Assembly (NCBI GenBank): GCA_030641085.1
Contig: DAOWIC010000267.1
Span: 1-5,957 of the forward strand
DNA: 5,957 nucleotides
Direction of reading: 5' to 3'
From: Calditrichota bacterium
GTDB lineage: Bacteria; Zixibacteria; MSB-5A5; GN15; FEB-12
Positions 3,599-5,957 of this stretch are shown one piece after another. Each line of letters begins with the position of its first letter. The stretch's first letter is position 1. Position numbers and translations under genes: made by a program. The notes under the pieces were generated by a model. The model worked only from the letters and a program-made list of their open reading frames with translations, was not told the origin of the DNA and did not search any database.

Positions 3599-5957
3599 TT
3601 AGAAATCCGCACCAAACGAGAAGTAATAGCTCGGCTTATCCGAGACCGTATTAAAATCGGTCGTCCACGCCAGATCATAGCGAAGCAGGAGAAAACCGAG
3701 ATTGGCCCGCAAACCGAAACCGAAACCGGTCTCGATATCGAGCAGTCGCGTTCCGCCTGCGTCGTCGCCGCCAGTGCCGCCCTTGAAGTCACTGCCTTCC
3801 CATGCGGCCCCGATATCGGTGAACAACACGCCGTTGACGCGCGTGAGAGCGAGCGCCAGCGGGAAGCGCATGATGAAGTAGTCGATCATCGGGAACCGGA
3901 ACTCGGCATTGACCAAACCGTACCTGGTGCCGGAGAGCTCATAATAGGGCACACCCCGCAGCGGCGTCACGACATCGGCGAAATAGAGGTTCTCCACCTC
4001 ATACACCTTCGCATCCAGAGTGCGATTGCCGATCCAGTTGGTGGTGCCGCCGAGAAAATAGAGCTTCGGCGTATCGCCAAACGATGCGCCGCCTGAGACG
4101 CGGAATGCAAACGAGTAACCCTTGCGCGGGTGCCAGTACCGGCGGTAATCAAATTCGGCCGCCGTGTAGCTGATGCCATCAGAGTCAAACAGGTTGATAC
4201 CTCCCTCAAGCGTGAACTTGGCGCGGCGTCCGTTAACCGGTCCGACATGTCCCCAGATAATGTTATCCGATACATACGACAACGCACTCGTCGTCACCTT
4301 AGAACTGCGGTCCTCGCGAGGATCGCCTATGTCGTAGTACTGGCGATCGATGAAGTACTGGGATAGTACGAATTCTACGCGCTTGAAGGTCGAGAACGGT
4401 CGATTCACAAACGCCTGGAAACCGTAGAATCGATCTGAAAACGTGAAATCCGGGCCGTCGAGCTCTTCGACATAGAAATTCTTGGTGTGAAACAGGCCAA
4501 AACCCATGTTGGTTCGCTTGCGATTGTAGGAATAGAAAGCCTGGATGTTTGACTGATCGATTGTATTCACCAGATCGCTCGCGATAAAGATCTGGTGGTT
4601 GCCGAGATAATCGGTGAAAACAAAGAACGACTGTCCCCGCAGGCCGAAGAATGTATCGTAGGCAAAGCCGCCGCCGACATAGTCCGGCGTAAACTTCACC
4701 TTGTACGGCAGGACTTCATAGTCACCATCGGGCGAGGGTCCCGGAATCGAATCAAACGAGGTCGGTTCCGGGCGAATCCTTCCCGGGTAACCCATCGAAT
4801 CGGGAGGAATATCGACCAGTAGCGTGTCAAACGGGTCGTCGGACTCCTCGCTTACGAAAACAAACTCGTCATCGTAAATACCGGTGGCGGTTATCACCGT
4901 GTCTTTGGGAGGCTCCTGCGCCGTTTCGCTGTCGCCGTCACCCTCATCGGCTTCGTCATCATCAACATTGTAGGTTTCGTACTCCTCGCCATACGGGTTG
5001 TCTATCAGGCTGTTTTCAACATTCTCCTGATGTTTTTCGGCGTGATCCTCCACGGCCGCGATCTCTTCTTCGGCCTTGAGCAGATCATAGTCACCGCGGT
5101 AGAAAGCGGTCGGGGCCAGCACGCCGTTATCGCCGGCCGGCACCAACTCTTTGAGGATAAAGATGTCCCAGGCCCCTTTGTTAAACGCCTCAAACGCTAT
5201 CTTCTTGCCGTCGGGTGACCACGACAATGATTTCACTCCGGTAAGAACGTCGGTCACGGCATAGTAGTTGGTCGAATCCAGGTACGCGATATAGATATTG
5301 TCGATACCGTTGCGGCTGGAAATAAAGGCCAGCTTGCTGCCGTCGGGAGACACCGCCGGGGACGTATTCTGTCCGAGGCCGACCTCAAGCGGTGTGATCT
5401 CCAAAGACTCAAGATCCATCTCATAGAGGTTATAAAACCCGTAGTTGAAATCACCGGGCAGATAGGCACCCGGCTGGACATACGGATGATCTATCCCGTC
5501 ACTCATTTTGCTGGTCGGGTGCGGACGATCGGAAGAGAATATCAGCCGTTTGGAATCCGGCAGCCAACTTATGTCTTTGTCGTCAAAAACGTCGCCGGTG
5601 ATCTGGTCGATCCGGTCGGTTTCAAGGTGCATTACAAAAATGTTGCGTTCATTCTCACGCAGCGCCGAAAATGCGATCTTCTCGCCATCGGGCGACCACG
5701 CCGGTGAAAGGATATTATAAAAGTCGAACCGCTTGCGCTCGACGATATCGCCCTTTTTCATGTCATAGATGAAGATAGCATCCCGGCCGTCAGACTTGGC
5801 GACAAACGCCATCCTCTTGCCGTCGGGAGAGAACGATATGCCGGAAACATACGAGTGCAGCGACTCCAGATCGCCGGAGCGATGGCCTTTTACCAGTCGC
5901 TTTACCGGCTTACCGTCATGCGACGATATCAGCACAATCTCGGTATAGTCGGATTTA
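3599..5957 (-). CDS. TolB-like propeller / Omp85-type barrel protein (5' truncated)
   Basis: The frame is open to the right edge; a GTG at 5935 is only an internal Val, with at least seven more codons upstream, so the N-terminus is missing. Numbering from that codon gives 778 residues. Residues about 30-265 hold five visible PD40/TolB propeller repeats (SPDGK-type cores near 36, 81, 126, 196 and 240). Residues about 284-412 are an acidic, Pro-rich linker. From about 413 to 778 is an Omp85/BamA-like barrel: a TDYLGNHQI segment (441-449), FLGG (627-630), PLRGV (658-662, probably the loop-6 RGF/Y equivalent), NAEFRFPM (676-683) and a C-terminal YYFSFGADF ending in Phe, the usual barrel assembly signal. 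Related proteins I recall carry a signal peptide and a peptidase-MA-like domain in front, which may lie outside. I infer an outer-membrane protein with a periplasmic propeller; substrate or partner unknown. No POTRA domain is visible in this part. Confidence 0.9.
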   Translation of the reverse strand, partial: KSDYTEIVLISSHDGKPVKRLVKGHRSGDLESLHSYVSGISFSPDGKRMAFVAKSDGRDAIFIYDMKKGDIVERKRFDFYNILSPAWSPDGEKIAFSALRENERNIFVMHLETDRIDQITGDVFDDKDISWLPDSKRLIFSSDRPHPTSKMSDGIDHPYVQPGAYLPGDFNYGFYNLYEMDLESLEITPLEVGLGQNTSPAVSPDGSKLAFISSRNGIDNIYIAYLDSTNYYAVTDVLTGVKSLSWSPDGKKIAFEAFNKGAWDIFILKELVPAGDNGVLAPTAFYRGDYDLLKAEEEIAAVEDHAEKHQENVENSLIDNPYGEEYETYNVDDDEADEGDGDSETAQEPPKDTVITATGIYDDEFVFVSEESDDPFDTLLVDIPPDSMGYPGRIRPEPTSFDSIPGPSPDGDYEVLPYKVKFTPDYVGGGFAYDTFFGLRGQSFFVFTDYLGNHQIFIASDLVNTIDQSNIQAFYSYNRKRTNMGFGLFHTKNFYVEELDGPDFTFSDRFYGFQAFVNRPFSTFKRVEFVLSQYFIDRQYYDIGDPREDRSSKVTTSALSYVSDNIIWGHVGPVNGRRAKFTLEGGINLFDSDGISYTAAEFDYRRYWHPRKGYSFAFRVSGGASFGDTPKLYFLGGTTNWIGNRTLDAKVYEVENLYFADVVTPLRGVPYYELSGTRYGLVNAEFRFPMIDYFIMRFPLALALTRVNGVLFTDIGAAWEGSDFKGGTGGDDAGGTRLLDIETGFGFGLRANLGFLLLRYDLAWTTDFNTVSDKPSYYFSFGADF

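Noticed and set aside
5933..5935. GTG at 5935 as the true start of the propeller-barrel gene
   Set aside because: The frame stays open to the edge, the upstream codons read as a natural propeller strand (YTEIVLIS), and an outer-membrane protein needs a signal peptide, which is absent here.

Overview
The window looks like a chromosomal segment from a Gram-negative (diderm) bacterium. The clearest sign is a minus-strand gene ending in an Omp85/BamA-type outer-membrane beta-barrel with a terminal Phe. The base composition is moderately GC-rich, with AT-rich intergenic promoters, strong GGAGG ribosome binding sites and classical intrinsic terminators. A fused TolB-propeller/Omp85 protein next to a LonC-like protease recalls FCB-group or candidate phyla such as Zixibacteria or Gemmatimonadota. 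That placement is from memory of gene families, not from a search, and is weak.

Layout: (1) Positions 50-121 (-) hold a complete tRNA-Glu (anticodon CTC), read off the left edge from a promoter at 156-184. (2) Positions 122-529 are intergenic. They hold the tRNA promoter, a possible divergent plus-strand promoter sharing its -35 box, a dyad flanked by direct repeats, and a second inverted repeat at 308-338; no convincing gene is present. (3) Positions 530-2998 (+) encode an 822-residue Lon-family protease with an AAA module and a C-terminal Ser/Lys peptidase, followed by a roughly 100-nt 3' UTR and a strong intrinsic terminator (3101-3136). (4) Positions 3227-3502 (+) encode a 91-residue, extremely basic protein. 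Four tandem 12-residue histone-H1-like repeats are joined to a Cys/Cys/Cys/His mini-motif, and the gene has its own AT-rich promoter region and RBS. (5) Positions 3518-3551 form a terminator that works in both directions, placed between convergent genes. (6) Positions 3599-5957 (-) hold the 3' part of a large gene whose protein has a TolB-like PD40 propeller, an acidic linker and an Omp85-type barrel. Its N-terminus lies beyond the right edge.

The genes appear to be separate transcription units, not one pathway: each plus-strand gene has its own terminator, and the last gene is convergent to them. Lon-type proteolysis is cytoplasmic, the small basic protein is probably nucleic-acid binding, and the propeller-barrel protein belongs to the envelope. 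I see no mobile element, CRISPR array or defence system. The most unusual item is the small repeat-plus-zinc-motif gene.
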